From: Rhodeus uyekii
Lineage: Eukaryota > Chordata > Actinopteri > Cypriniformes > Acheilognathidae
Length of the DNA: 64,000 nt
Direction: 5' to 3'
Assembly (NCBI GenBank): GCA_037043235.1
Contig: JAWRVZ010000026.1
Location: 248,001 to 312,000, forward strand
Positions 54,722 to 64,000 of this stretch are shown here, piece by piece. Every line of letters begins with the position of its first letter. Position 1 is the first letter of the stretch. The notes under the pieces were generated by a model. It was not told where the DNA came from. It made no database searches and saw nothing but the letters and a program-made list of their open reading frames with translations. The translations under genes and the position numbers were made by a program.

Positions 54722-56490
54722 ATCTAAGCCTCATACTCATTGGTCGGTAACCGCTCGTCAATGTCAAAATATTTGAGAAAAACAATCAAATCAGAGCAGG
54801 CTTTATGTGCACACAGAACCGGTTGAGGCTGAGCGCAAATTTTACCGTCTGTGAGTGTTTTGGGATGGGGGTGGTCGTTCTCTGCTCGTTGAGAAGTGTA
54901 AGAACGATATGAGTCTCCAAAAGTTTCCAATAACTCCAGATAAAGTTGTTAGATTTGTCGCTAGTCGCTTTTTTTGAAAACGTGTAGCTAGAGTGGTCTG
55001 AATACTCACTAAATATTGCAACAAAGGCGCTTGAATAAAAGTCGTTTGAATAAAAAGATCTTAAAAAGTATATTGTAAAACGTAAAATGATGTATGTTAC
55101 AGTTATGTACAGTAAACACCAGCTTAAAAGCATTATGAATTATGTAAAAAAGTATAATGTTCCACAGTAATGATAGAAATCAAAATTAAATCTGTGTTTG
55201 GTGTGCGTTTACTGAATGTCTGATGTGTAAACGGTGAATTTAGGTAAAAACAAAAACTGAGGGCCAGGCTGACTATTTTAGAGGAGAGATTTCTACTCAA
55301 AATAGAAACCTTTCAGAAACAACATTTTTAATTCTTGGTCATATTTTAGCTATAAAAACCAATTTTAGGGCAATACAAATGTGTTTATGTTTGTATATAT
55401 TATGTTTTTAAATACCAGGGACTTTAGGTGTAATGGGTTAGTAGAGACCCATGTGAAGGGAATCCTATTATTTTTGTGAATAATAAAATGAAGTATGGAA
55501 AGATAATAAGACTTGTCAGTCTTATGTCAGTTATGTCTCAATGTCAGTGTTAGCTAATCAGTTTTAAAATAATTCACCATAAGCTGAACCTACAGTTTGA
55601 TCTAATTTATAAGAGAGGTGGATGGGTTATTTATCTACGTCACAGAGAAATGGAAGAGCGAGTTGATGGAAGAATTCGTGATGTGTGGAATCCTGCTGAC
55701 ATCTAGTGATCACCTTCATGAACACCAACGATAGACCTTATTCAGAGCAGTGCCATGACAGGAATGAAAGAGGCTGTGAGAGATAGATAGACATATAGTG
55801 TTTTTAATTCTGCCAATATGTATAAAGCCGCTCCTAGATCACTTATAATTTCCATAGCTCATGTCATCTGAAGTTTTTATGTATTAATTTATGTATTTTA
55901 AGTCCAGACAAATCATACGGGTGAGAAAAAAACAAGTTAGCTCTTGCTGCCATGACCTCGTGTGGTCGACACACCCTTAAGACTCATTCATAGTTGCCAG
56001 GCAACGCGACTGTAAACACGCCAGCATATTGTCGGTGGTTCCTGAAGGGGGAAGGGTTGCACATTTTAAAAACGCCAAAGTTGTTTGAGTAAAAAGGTTC
56101 CTAAAAGTATATTTTACTACCTAAAATGACTTATGTTACGGTTATGTACAGTAAACACCAGCTTACAAGCACTCTGAATTATGTTTAAAAAAAGTATAAT
56201 GTTCCACAGTAATGATAGAAATCAAAATGAAATCTGTGTTTGGTGTGTGTTTACTGAATGTCTGATGTGTAAACGGTGAATTTAGGTAAAAACAAAAACT
56301 GAGGGCCAGGCTGACTATTTTAGAGGAGAGATTTCTATTCAAAATACAACTTTTTTATTTTTTTATTCTTGGTCCTTATTATACAGTTTCATCAGTAAGA
56401 CTTTAGGTGTAATGTGGATTAGTAGAGGCCTATGTGAAGGGAATCACATTATTTATGTGAATAATAAAATGAAGTGTGGAGAGATAATAA
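54010..56490. repeat. Tandem duplication in noncoding DNA
   Basis: Unit 1 (about 54.07-55.50 kb) and unit 2 (about 55.57-56.49 kb) share, in order, GTGTGGAATCCTGCTGACAT, GTATAAAGCCGCTCCTAGAT, GTACAGTAAACACCAGCTTA and GAGGGCCAGGCTGACTATTT. Unit 1 is longer mainly because of an inserted sequence from about 54424 to 55000. It has a hAT-like 'gcagtgttgccaac' start and contains a (GT)n run at 54687-54719. No protein-coding content is seen in either unit. Confidence 0.8.
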
Positions 56491-57667
56491 GACAGTGTCT
56501 GTGATTTCATCTTTTCTGTGAGTGGCCTGTTTCCTCAAGTCTGTTTGCTCTTAAGGATTTACATTTCTCTGTTGTGTTGTTATCATACAATTTGTGTGTC
56601 TTTTAGAGTTTTAAAAAAAATGTCTGGGAAAAAAGGTTGTTTTGTAATTCTTCTGTCACCATGTTAAGTCAATGGAATAGAACACAAAAACATACAAAAG
56701 ACTTTAAAGATTTTAAACATTCTAGCCTTTATAACAAAATGGGTAATAAATTGCATTTTCATCTAAAGTTAAAATCATTTTCCCTTATAGAAGCGGCTTC
56801 ACTTTCTGCTGCTGTTTGGGCATTAGGTGATCAACACAAACTGGAGGGTCCCATACATACAACTTCCTTTTGAATCATTAACATGGCATCCACATTTTCT
56901 GTAGATTGAGTGACTCGTTCACGGTCTTTTTGGAAGAACATGACATAATTTCTACAAAAAATAAAATGAGGCTGACCAGTAATATTATATTAAAAGTCTT
57001 GTGCTTGTGTAAAGAGAACTTAATGCTGATACATCTAATCAAATGATTAAAATGATGGAAAAAACTTTATATGAAGGACAGATATGAAACTAATTTTGTA
57101 GAAATAAAATTCATAATAACAATAAATCATTAATTAATAAACTAAATTATTATTTTTAGTCATTCAAGCAAAATTTCTCAGAGGCTTAGTTCTGGAAAAT
57201 ATTTAGAAAGATTATATTTGAAACTCTTGAACTCAATCTAAGATGTCTTTAAGTTTCAATGTGTCTGCACCCTCAAGTCAATGATAAAGGACATTTTGCA
57301 TTCTCTCTTGAAAATGTCTCCAAGAGTCTCATTGGAATAATGTTGGACATGATATCTGAATAATTATGCAAAGAATTGAGGAATCCAGTACTAAACAATC
57401 TGGAAAATCATTGTGTTTATTTCCGTGGTGGAACTTACAGGACTTTTGAGAATGATATCTTCTGTGTCAGATGCTAATGCTCATAAAAACTGAAAGTAAA
57501 TTTGAACATCACTCGACAAAAATGACAATACATCCTCTTTTGCAAAACATACATAGAGTGCAACTGTAGTAACAACTTCAAATCAAGGCATGTGGATGAA
57601 AGTCAAAAACATGAACAAAATGACAAAACAGAAAACAGACGTTCTTTTCCCCCTCATGTTTGGCTAT
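56491..57667. other. Intergenic, 3' of the S100A1-like gene
   Basis: No gene or clear transposon. The sequence is AT-rich. The 3'UTR and polyadenylation site of the neighbouring S100 gene should lie in the right part, but no single signal stands out (ATTAAA- and AATAAA-like hexamers are frequent by chance here). Confidence 0.5.
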
Positions 57668-58318
57668 TTAATTCTTTTTGACATTCAGTTTTGTCTTCTG
57701 GTAGAGCTGTTCACAAGCAACGGAGAGACCCACCACAAGAGCCACAAACTCTTCAAAATTCACCTCTCCATCTCCATTAGAGTCCAGATCCTTCATAATC
57801 TTGTCAACGGCAGCAGGATCTTTCTGACTCTGGGAGAAACAAAAGATATGCGTTTACAATATAATAGAATTGGAAGTAGGTTCCCACAGATGATGGAAAA
57901 AAGTTAAATATGAAGAAGAACATCTGAAAGCTACAGTATAGATTTCAGGGGCCCCTTGCTCAGGGCCGTCCTTAGGGTGGTGCAACCATTGCAGCCACAG
58001 GAGGGGTCCCACAATCACTAATGGACTGGAGGGTGTTTATGCTACCTCGTACTGGGCCCCACAGTCTTGGGACGTCCCTGTCCTTGCAATAATATTATAT
58101 GGCCCTGCTCATTACAGGGACCGGGCCAATGTTTAAAGCTGACCCGCCTTGGGTGTATGACAGATGGAATGTTGTACCTTCAGAAAGCTAGACAGCTCGG
58201 TCTCCATCAGCTGTTTGAGCTCTTTGCGACTCAGGGATGCTTTTTTACCATCTGAGTCAGCATAACGGTGAAACACCACGATCAGAGTCTCCATTGCGCT
58301 TTCCAGTTCAGACGGCAT
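57668..58318 (-). CDS. S100 protein, S100A1-like
   Basis: Exon 1 coding part 58178-58318 (47 codons, ATG eight bases after the TGTACAG acceptor); exon 2 57668-57829 (53 codons plus TAA). 100 residues. Pseudo-EF loop DSDGKKASLSRKELKQL keeps the final Glu, and EF-hand 2 is canonical (DSNGDGEVNFEE), so both sites should bind calcium. EVNFEEFVALVVGLSVACEQ resembles the S100A1/S100P group (VDF-EYVVLVAALTVACN in S100A1, from memory). The C-terminus is basic (YQKTKLNVKKN). It is clearly a different S100 paralogue from A-F (start MPSELESAMETLIVVFHRYA). A noncoding exon ends at 58852, with TATA at 58936-58941. The exact orthologue (s100a1, s100s or s100t type) is not decided. Confidence 0.92.
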
Positions 58319-58851
58319 TGTGACTGTACAGTGAGAGATAATGTATTAGTTTTCATGCCTCATCCCTTAAATCAAACTGAATATTAATCAGACATTGACT
58401 GTTCTCCTCCCATTGGGCAGACTGGGAAACAGAAGTGGATTTTTCCATTTGGAAATAAGCCAATGTGTGAGTAATGCACACCAGATGTTATGCCAAATAG
58501 ATACAGTAATAATCAAGGCATTTATTATTGGTAGACCTTTATCCTGATACAATTGTTTTCAGAATTAAGTTAAAGTTCATTTTGAATTTTTAGTCTACCT
58601 ATAAAAAAAGTTTAGATTAAATTCCATAACACTGACGGCCATACAATCTGTTATAAAAGCATAAAATCATACACACCATTTAAAAACTGTATTCGTCTTT
58701 CAAAGTTTTTTCCTACTCACTTTACAAGTAGAGAAACCTTTCAATACCAAGGTAACAATACAAAACAAACAAGGTACAACACACAAAAATAGTACTACTT
58801 GTTTATTTAAATGTCAACGTGTTCTTGAATAGTAAAAGTTTGCGTACTTAC

Positions 58852-58910
58852 GTTGATAAAGGCAGAGCGTCAGCTGAAGATGAAAAAATGTACTGAATGT
58901 CCTGTGCAAG
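58852..58910 (-). other. Noncoding first exon of the S100A1-like gene
   Basis: On minus the exon ends GCCTTTATCAAC, followed by the donor GTAAGTACG. The start, about 58905-58910, is inferred from the TATA box. The intron to 58324 is about 0.53 kb. Confidence 0.65.
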
Positions 58911-58935
58911 AGTTGGTCAAGAAGGAGAGCAGGAA

Positions 58936-58955
58936 TTTATACCGGGGCTCCGCCC
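58936..58955 (-). promoter_or_regulatory. TATA box and GC box of the S100A1-like gene
   Basis: On minus: GGGCGGAGCC (58946-58955), an Sp1-type GC box, followed directly by CCGGTATAAATTCC (TATAAA at 58936-58941), about 30 bp before the inferred start site. The arrangement differs from the A/D/F promoters, which lack the GC box. Confidence 0.7.
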
Positions 58956-61384
58956 GAATGATGAGTGTTTGGTTGGGTGAGCCTGTGGGTAGGAACTGTT
59001 TAGGTTAACTGTTTAGAACTTTACGCCACAGAAAACGCTGACTGGGGTTTAGAGTACAAACGCGAATCAATGTAAGCCTGTGTATTGTAAATGATTGTAT
59101 CAGTGCTCCTGTTAGATTTAGTAGGAATTCCACTTTAATCAACTAAAACACACCTTAAATAAATCACACGTGAAACCAGTTAAAACATCGTAAACCAGTT
59201 AAAAGCAGCAACGCATCCTTGTGAAACAGAAGTGTGCTTACTTGTTGTTTATTTGCAGATACAGTGCACTTTAAAATAACTGAAAATGAAACGTGCAAGT
59301 ATTTGGAGTGCAAATATATTTAAATAAATTTACTATAATGTATAATATACTGTATATACATAAAAAATATTTATTTTACTCAAATATTTTTTGCATTATA
59401 GGCTATGGTCAGTGCATTCATTTTCACGTTGAACAAATGTTCTGAATATGTTTCACAATGAGAACCAGCCCCTTCATTCCTTTCCACCATGTCTTAAGCG
59501 AGTGGTGACGCAAAGCTTTCACAATGCTTCTCGTCTGACAACAACGTCTGGCTCTTCACTTTCATCAGATGTTAGAAAAGGATAATTGCTATTGCATCAT
59601 TTTTAAGGGAAGGGCCGCTGTTTTGGGTGGGATATGACCTGTTCCAATCTGCACAGGAGGCATGGAGGGATGTCTCTACCCAGCACACAGGAATTACCTT
59701 TTAAGGATTAGCTCCTCCAAAAATGATAATTCCGTCATAATTTAATTACCCTCAGGTTGCTCCAAACCTGTATGAATTTCTTTCTTCTGCTGAACACACA
59801 AGATATGTTGAAGAACATCTGTAACCAAACAGCCGATGAGCTCCATGTTTTTTTTTACTTGACTGTGGACATACCAACAAGGAGAGTATCAGTATGTTCA
59901 GCCGTATATAATGATTTTACAGGCCTAATAATTCAATATTTCTCCAAAGGGAAAGTTATTCAGACACTGTTATACATTGTATCACTTTGGAAACATTTAA
60001 TCTTTATGAATAGGTCATGGGAAAGAAAAGGGGAAGAGAGAGAATGGTCATGGGTGGATGACACATGGTGTTTTGAGTGAGTGATTGTGCTGTCATAGTA
60101 ACCAAGCAAGAACATGTCTGGTGTTTTTTTTTTTGCCAATACAATTCTCTCAGTACATTCCTTTGAAGCTAGGGCACAGAGTTTTTTTTTAAGTGACCTA
60201 AACTTGTAGATTGGTCTACAAAGGGCTAAGTACATCATAAGATATACAGTACATCTATTCATAATGCTATCAAGTAGCACCAGAAAAAATATAAACCTTA
60301 ACTTTCACAACTACATAATTTGTCCGTCCAAAAATGACAAATCTATACACAAAATAACTAGTTACTGTACACATGGACTTCCATCAGGTTTTTTTCCTTC
60401 TGAAAATGCAGTGCTTATGTTTCTATAGCCTAGGAGAACTGTTTCAGCAGAGCAAAGCGATTTCACAATTATCTGGTTTTAATTTGAAATGTATTACAAA
60501 TATTTGGGTGAGCTTCAACTGTGGTAGAGGCAGATACTGATAGTTCCATGTTAATTTGAAGATTATCTGCGGTTTGAGCTTTATATAGAGTAGGTTAAAT
60601 AAAGTAGAAAGCTGAGAATAAGTCAGGCTTTTTTGTACAGGGTCAGTAGCAGGACTGAGTCAGCTGAGAGTCCCAGGATGCAATGTGAGGCCTTAGGCAG
60701 GAAACCAGCACAAAGGGTGGAGAACACTGAAAATACTTGACAGCTTAGTCATCTGGAGTCTAACAATTTACACTGCAATAATAATTACTCCTAAATCAAC
60801 CACAGTGAAAATTATGTTCATATTGTATATGTTTCAGGAAAATGCACATTAAAGTCACAATGAAACTTTTCTTCCATATTGTGATACACAGTGAAATTCA
60901 AGCTGGGGACTTGGTTTGATCCATCAACTGTCAATTGAACTGAATGTGAGCTTGACGTAAAATGTAAGAAAATGGCAGGGTTTAAGTGGAATCAATTATT
61001 GGAAAAGTCCACCAAGTCTGCAGTTTAACTGGAAGATATTTCTGATTAAACAATATAAGGTGCATATGTATGAATGAATCGTTCACAATTAGATGCATTC
61101 AAAAATACAGAGACAGAATTTCCATTTTCTGCCGACTTTAAGTATTTCTCAGAAGGGCACATGATTCTTTTATCAACTTTTAATAACAAACCTCTTAAAC
61201 AGAAAAATAGTTTTGTAAACAGAACCAAAAACGACACACCTATGACTGGTATGACAAAATCAGTTTAGTTATCTTTCAGTGTAGATGGAATGGATAAAAA
61301 AACAAGTCTGCTGTTGGCAAAGACGTCAGATTTTGTAGCTTTAGCATTACAGCGATATGGTGGCTGAACGATGTCGTAAGTGGT
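58956..61384. other. Intergenic with a cyprinid-type repeat
   Basis: 59706-59860 reads like a repeat very common in carp-family genomes (AAAAATGATAATTCCGTCAT, then TCCAAACCTGTATGAATTTC and TTTCTTCTGCTGAACACA). The rest shows no gene. The frames at 59757-60080 and 59960-60280 overlap this repeat or are featureless. Confidence 0.5.
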
Positions 61385-63882
61385 TCAGTTCTTCCTTTTG
61401 CCCTTGCTGCTGGGTTTGGCAGGAGCTGGAGCAGGTGCTGCCTGGTAAAGAGCTGCTGACACTTTGTTGATGTAGTACAGTGCAAAGACAGAGAAGATCA
61501 GGCTATATGGGACAAAGAAAGAATAAATTGACAGTGTTGAATGATGAATATTTGCCCAATTCAACACATAGCCTATAAAAGTAAAGTGGGTTGTCAATTT
61601 ATTTTAAAACTGTGGGTTGAGTAATTTTTTTTCTGTGGAAATCAATTATCAAAAGCAGTAGAGGTCATACATACAGTAGAGATAATACACAAATATTTGA
61701 AATACTTTAAGAAAAACATTGTAGATTCACATCATCAGTGCTGTAATAGACAATAGAGCACAGTAAGTAGCTTACGAAAGCAATCAAAAAACCCTCAATT
61801 TCTCTCACATTTTGTTTCTGCCTTATAACTACTTTAAATTCAACCCTTCCCCCCCACACACATTAATCTACACTCCATACACCATGACGAGAAAGCAAAA
61901 CATTTATGAATTTAACCTTAACGGCAAATGTATAAAAAAAAATAAAAATAAAACATTGCATAAGAATTCATACCCTATTCTGGAACACTTGAAAATTATC
62001 TCTTCATTACTACACTGAGTTGAGTTAACCTGTGGCAAATTCAACTGAACTGGTATGATTTGGAAAGGTCCACACCTCTCAATAAAAGGTCTAACAGCTG
62101 AGAATGCATATCTGAGCAAAAACCAAGCCATTAAGTCAAAAGAACCGTTTGTAGAGGAAAGGACTGTGTCAAGTTTTTTGAAAAAACTACCCCCATAATC
62201 CTTAATGGAAAATGCTTGGAACAACTAGGAATCTTCCTAGAGCTGGCCTCCTGGCTAAAATGAGCAATTGGTGGAGAAGGGCCTTGGTTGGAGTGGTGAC
62301 CGAGAAGCTGATGGTTACTCAGCTTGAGCTCCATGATCATATATGGAAATGGGAGAAATTTACAGAAGGACAAAAATCACTACAACACTCCATCGAGCTG
62401 GGCTTTATGGAAGAGTGACCAGTCTCAAGACTCTCCTCAGTGAAGGCATATGAAAACCCACTTGGAATTTGCAAACAAAGCACCTAAAAGACTCGAGAAT
62501 ATCTCAGACTACTAGAAACAAGCCTCTCTGGTCTGATGAACATCATGTCTGGAGGAAACCAGGCACCATTCATCACCTGCACAATACCATCCTAACAGTA
62601 AAGTGTGGTGGTAGCCATAGGGCAGAAGGTTCACCTTCGCTACCTTATTCCACCTGACAGAGCTTAAGAGGATATGAGGAGAAGAATGGCATTAAAAAAA
62701 AATAAAAAATTAGGCAAAGCTTGTCACATCAAACTTAAAAAGACTTGAGGCTGTAAAGGTGCTAAAAGTACTAAGTTAAGAGTTTGAATACCTATGAAAT
62801 GTACTTTTACAAGGCACTGTATATATTTAGTACCATATTACAACCAAATAAAGTAAACGCAAAATTGATATAAAAAAATACATATACCCCAATAGCATAA
62901 AAACCTTGTATGTAAAGTTTTTCTCCATATCATTAAGAATATACTGCTACATTATCCAAAACATCAATAAAATCCAAAAGTTAAATTGATTACTTTAAGC
63001 ATATGTAACTCACCACGTTGTCACGCACACACGATGGACCAAACCAGATGCAAACAGAGAGAGGCACAGGCACACGAGAACTAAGACAGAGATACAATAT
63101 TATTTCCAGGTAAGTATTTAATTCTTAAATAAAATCATTTAGATTTAATTAAAATCTAATTTTGTCCATGAAAAAGTATATTTATACATTATTAAACTGC
63201 TTAAATGTAGATTTTTTTCAGATGAGATTTAAAAAAAAAAAAAAAAAAGTGTCATGTTCACCAAGGCTGCATTTATTTAATTGTAAAAAAGTAATATTGT
63301 GAAACATTATTACAGTTTGATTTTACAGCATCCTTACTCCAGACTTCAGTTTCACATGATCCTTCCAAAATCATTTTAACATGCTCATTAGCTGCTGTTT
63401 AAGATTTTTTTTCTTACTATTATCAATGATGAAAACCCTTTTTAATATTTAATATTTGTGGTAAGCATGATTCATTTATTCTTTCTTCAAGATAGGAGGA
63501 TAAAACAGACAATAGTAGAATTTACACAAGGTTTAGTCATTCACTTACTCTCTGGGAAGATTTTGGCTTGGAAGCCTTTACCGAAGACAAGGTTCTCCAG
63601 GTTATTGAAAGCCTGTAATTGTGGATTAAGAACTAACACAGAGATCGGATATGTGAACCAAGCGAAAACGTACTATTAAGATTAGACAAGCTATTACTGT
63701 ACATATGACAAAGCAGAAGAAGGATACTGTAAGAGAGCAGACGAACAGCACAGACCCCAGGAAGCCCCCCAGGATAGTGAGCCACTCTGAAGAGCCCAGC
63801 TGCCGACTGAACATCTGCATTCCTGCAAACACCAGCACTGACAGCAGACTGGACAACACCAGGGACGTGCTTGTGTTCACCG
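61385..63882 (-). CDS. krtcap2: KRTCAP2, oligosaccharyltransferase subunit (exons 2-5)
   Basis: Keratinocyte-associated protein 2 is a small multi-pass ER membrane protein, an accessory subunit of the STT3A oligosaccharyltransferase complex for N-glycosylation. Exons on minus: 63728-63882, 63549-63612, 63014-63080 and 61385-61502, all with GT-AG introns and matching phase. They encode VNTSTSLVLSSLLSVLVFAG, then SRQLGSSEWLTILGGFLG; AFNNLENLVFGKGFQAKIFP; LFASGLVHRVCVTT; and FALYYINKVSAALYQAAPA, with a Lys-rich end (GKRKN). Hydrophobic segments near the start, before AFNN, and in exons 4 and 5 fit membrane helices. Exon 1 should supply only ATGG, and no such exon with a donor lies in 63883-64000, so it is outside the window. 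The predicted total of about 135 residues agrees with the human length of about 136. Confidence 0.95.
62030..62825 (+). mobile_element. Decayed Tc1-like transposon in a krtcap2 intron
   Basis: Plus-strand sequence follows the well-known fish Tc1-like element: GATTTGGAAAGGTCCACACC, GAGCAAAAACCAAGCCATTA, CTTCCTAGAGCTGGCCTCCT, TCTGGTCTGATGAACATCAT, GACAGAGCTTAAGAGGATAT, GACTTGAGGCTGTAAAGGTG. Frameshifts and stops are frequent. About 300-400 bp of the catalytic region between 'tggtggtagcc' (near 62615) and the 3' part is missing. It lies antisense to krtcap2 in the intron between exons 4 and 5 and should be inert. Confidence 0.85.
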
Positions 63883-64000
63883 CTATAGAAAGATGAGAAC
63901 AAAGAATAATATGACCAGCAATAGTCCTAATACTTTTTTCTTTTATTATTCATTAATCTGGATCATACAGACAAATAATGTTTAAATAATATTATTTCAA

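Noticed and set aside
61812..62018. Small frame before the Tc1-like element in the krtcap2 intron
   Set aside because: AT-rich, no motifs, antisense to the host gene and partly overlapping transposon sequence.
63626..63880. An apparent krtcap2 start at 63880
   Set aside because: The codon is GTG and lies two bases inside an exon that begins after a CTTTCTATAG acceptor. It is an internal Val; the ATG must be in an upstream exon.

Overview
The window is vertebrate nuclear DNA from a teleost, most likely a cyprinid. It holds spliced genes with GT-AG introns, TATA promoters and AATAAA signals, an S100 gene cluster beside KRTCAP2, and a dense fish-type transposon load (DIRS, L1-like and L2-like LINEs, hAT, Tigger/pogo-like and Tc1-like elements). 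A repeat typical of carp-family genomes lies in the 5' introns of the S100 copies and again near 59.7 kb. Nothing prokaryotic is present. The species is inferred; no search was possible.

Layout. 1-9 kb: AT-rich intergenic DNA with small repeats and no supported gene. 9-14 kb: an inactive L1-like LINE on the minus strand, broken by other insertions, then a duplicated block. 14-34 kb: a rearranged S100 locus. S100 copy A (minus) and copies D and E (plus) face each other across a large imperfect palindrome. A broken copy B/C (minus) and an exon scrap lie in and beside the spacer. The spacer also holds a DIRS RT scrap, a solo LTR, L2-like fragments, an internally deleted DIRS element split by a hAT insertion, a fold-back sequence and a truncated hAT element. 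Two transposons sit in the intron of copy E. 34-44 kb: a Tigger-like element with a GC-rich minisatellite, a decayed second-subfamily DIRS element, a hAT MITE, a second L1-like remnant (plus) and a decayed transposon ORF. 44.1-49.2 kb: a full-length DIRS-type tyrosine-recombinase retrotransposon on the minus strand. 50-53 kb: intact S100 copy F (minus). 54-56.5 kb: a tandem duplication in noncoding DNA. 57.7-58.9 kb: a more conventional S100A1-like gene (minus). 61.4-63.9 kb: KRTCAP2 exons 2-5 (minus), whose intron carries a decayed Tc1-like transposon; exon 1 lies outside the window.

How the host genes relate. The S100 genes encode small dimeric EF-hand calcium sensors of about 100 residues, in the family's usual structure: one noncoding exon, then two coding exons split between the two EF-hands. 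Copies A, D, E and F look translatable. B/C has lost exon 2. E has lost its promoter and noncoding exon. A, D and E share a Glu-to-Lys change in the N-terminal calcium loop, and E also lost the loop-2 glycine. KRTCAP2 is an unrelated ER protein, a subunit of oligosaccharyltransferase.

The main points for follow-up are the palindromic S100 array, the deletion routes that made the broken copies, the complete DIRS terminal architecture with an AAC overlap, and the more than 2 kb dual open frame in that DIRS element. A comparison of two copies suggests only one of those two frames is constrained.
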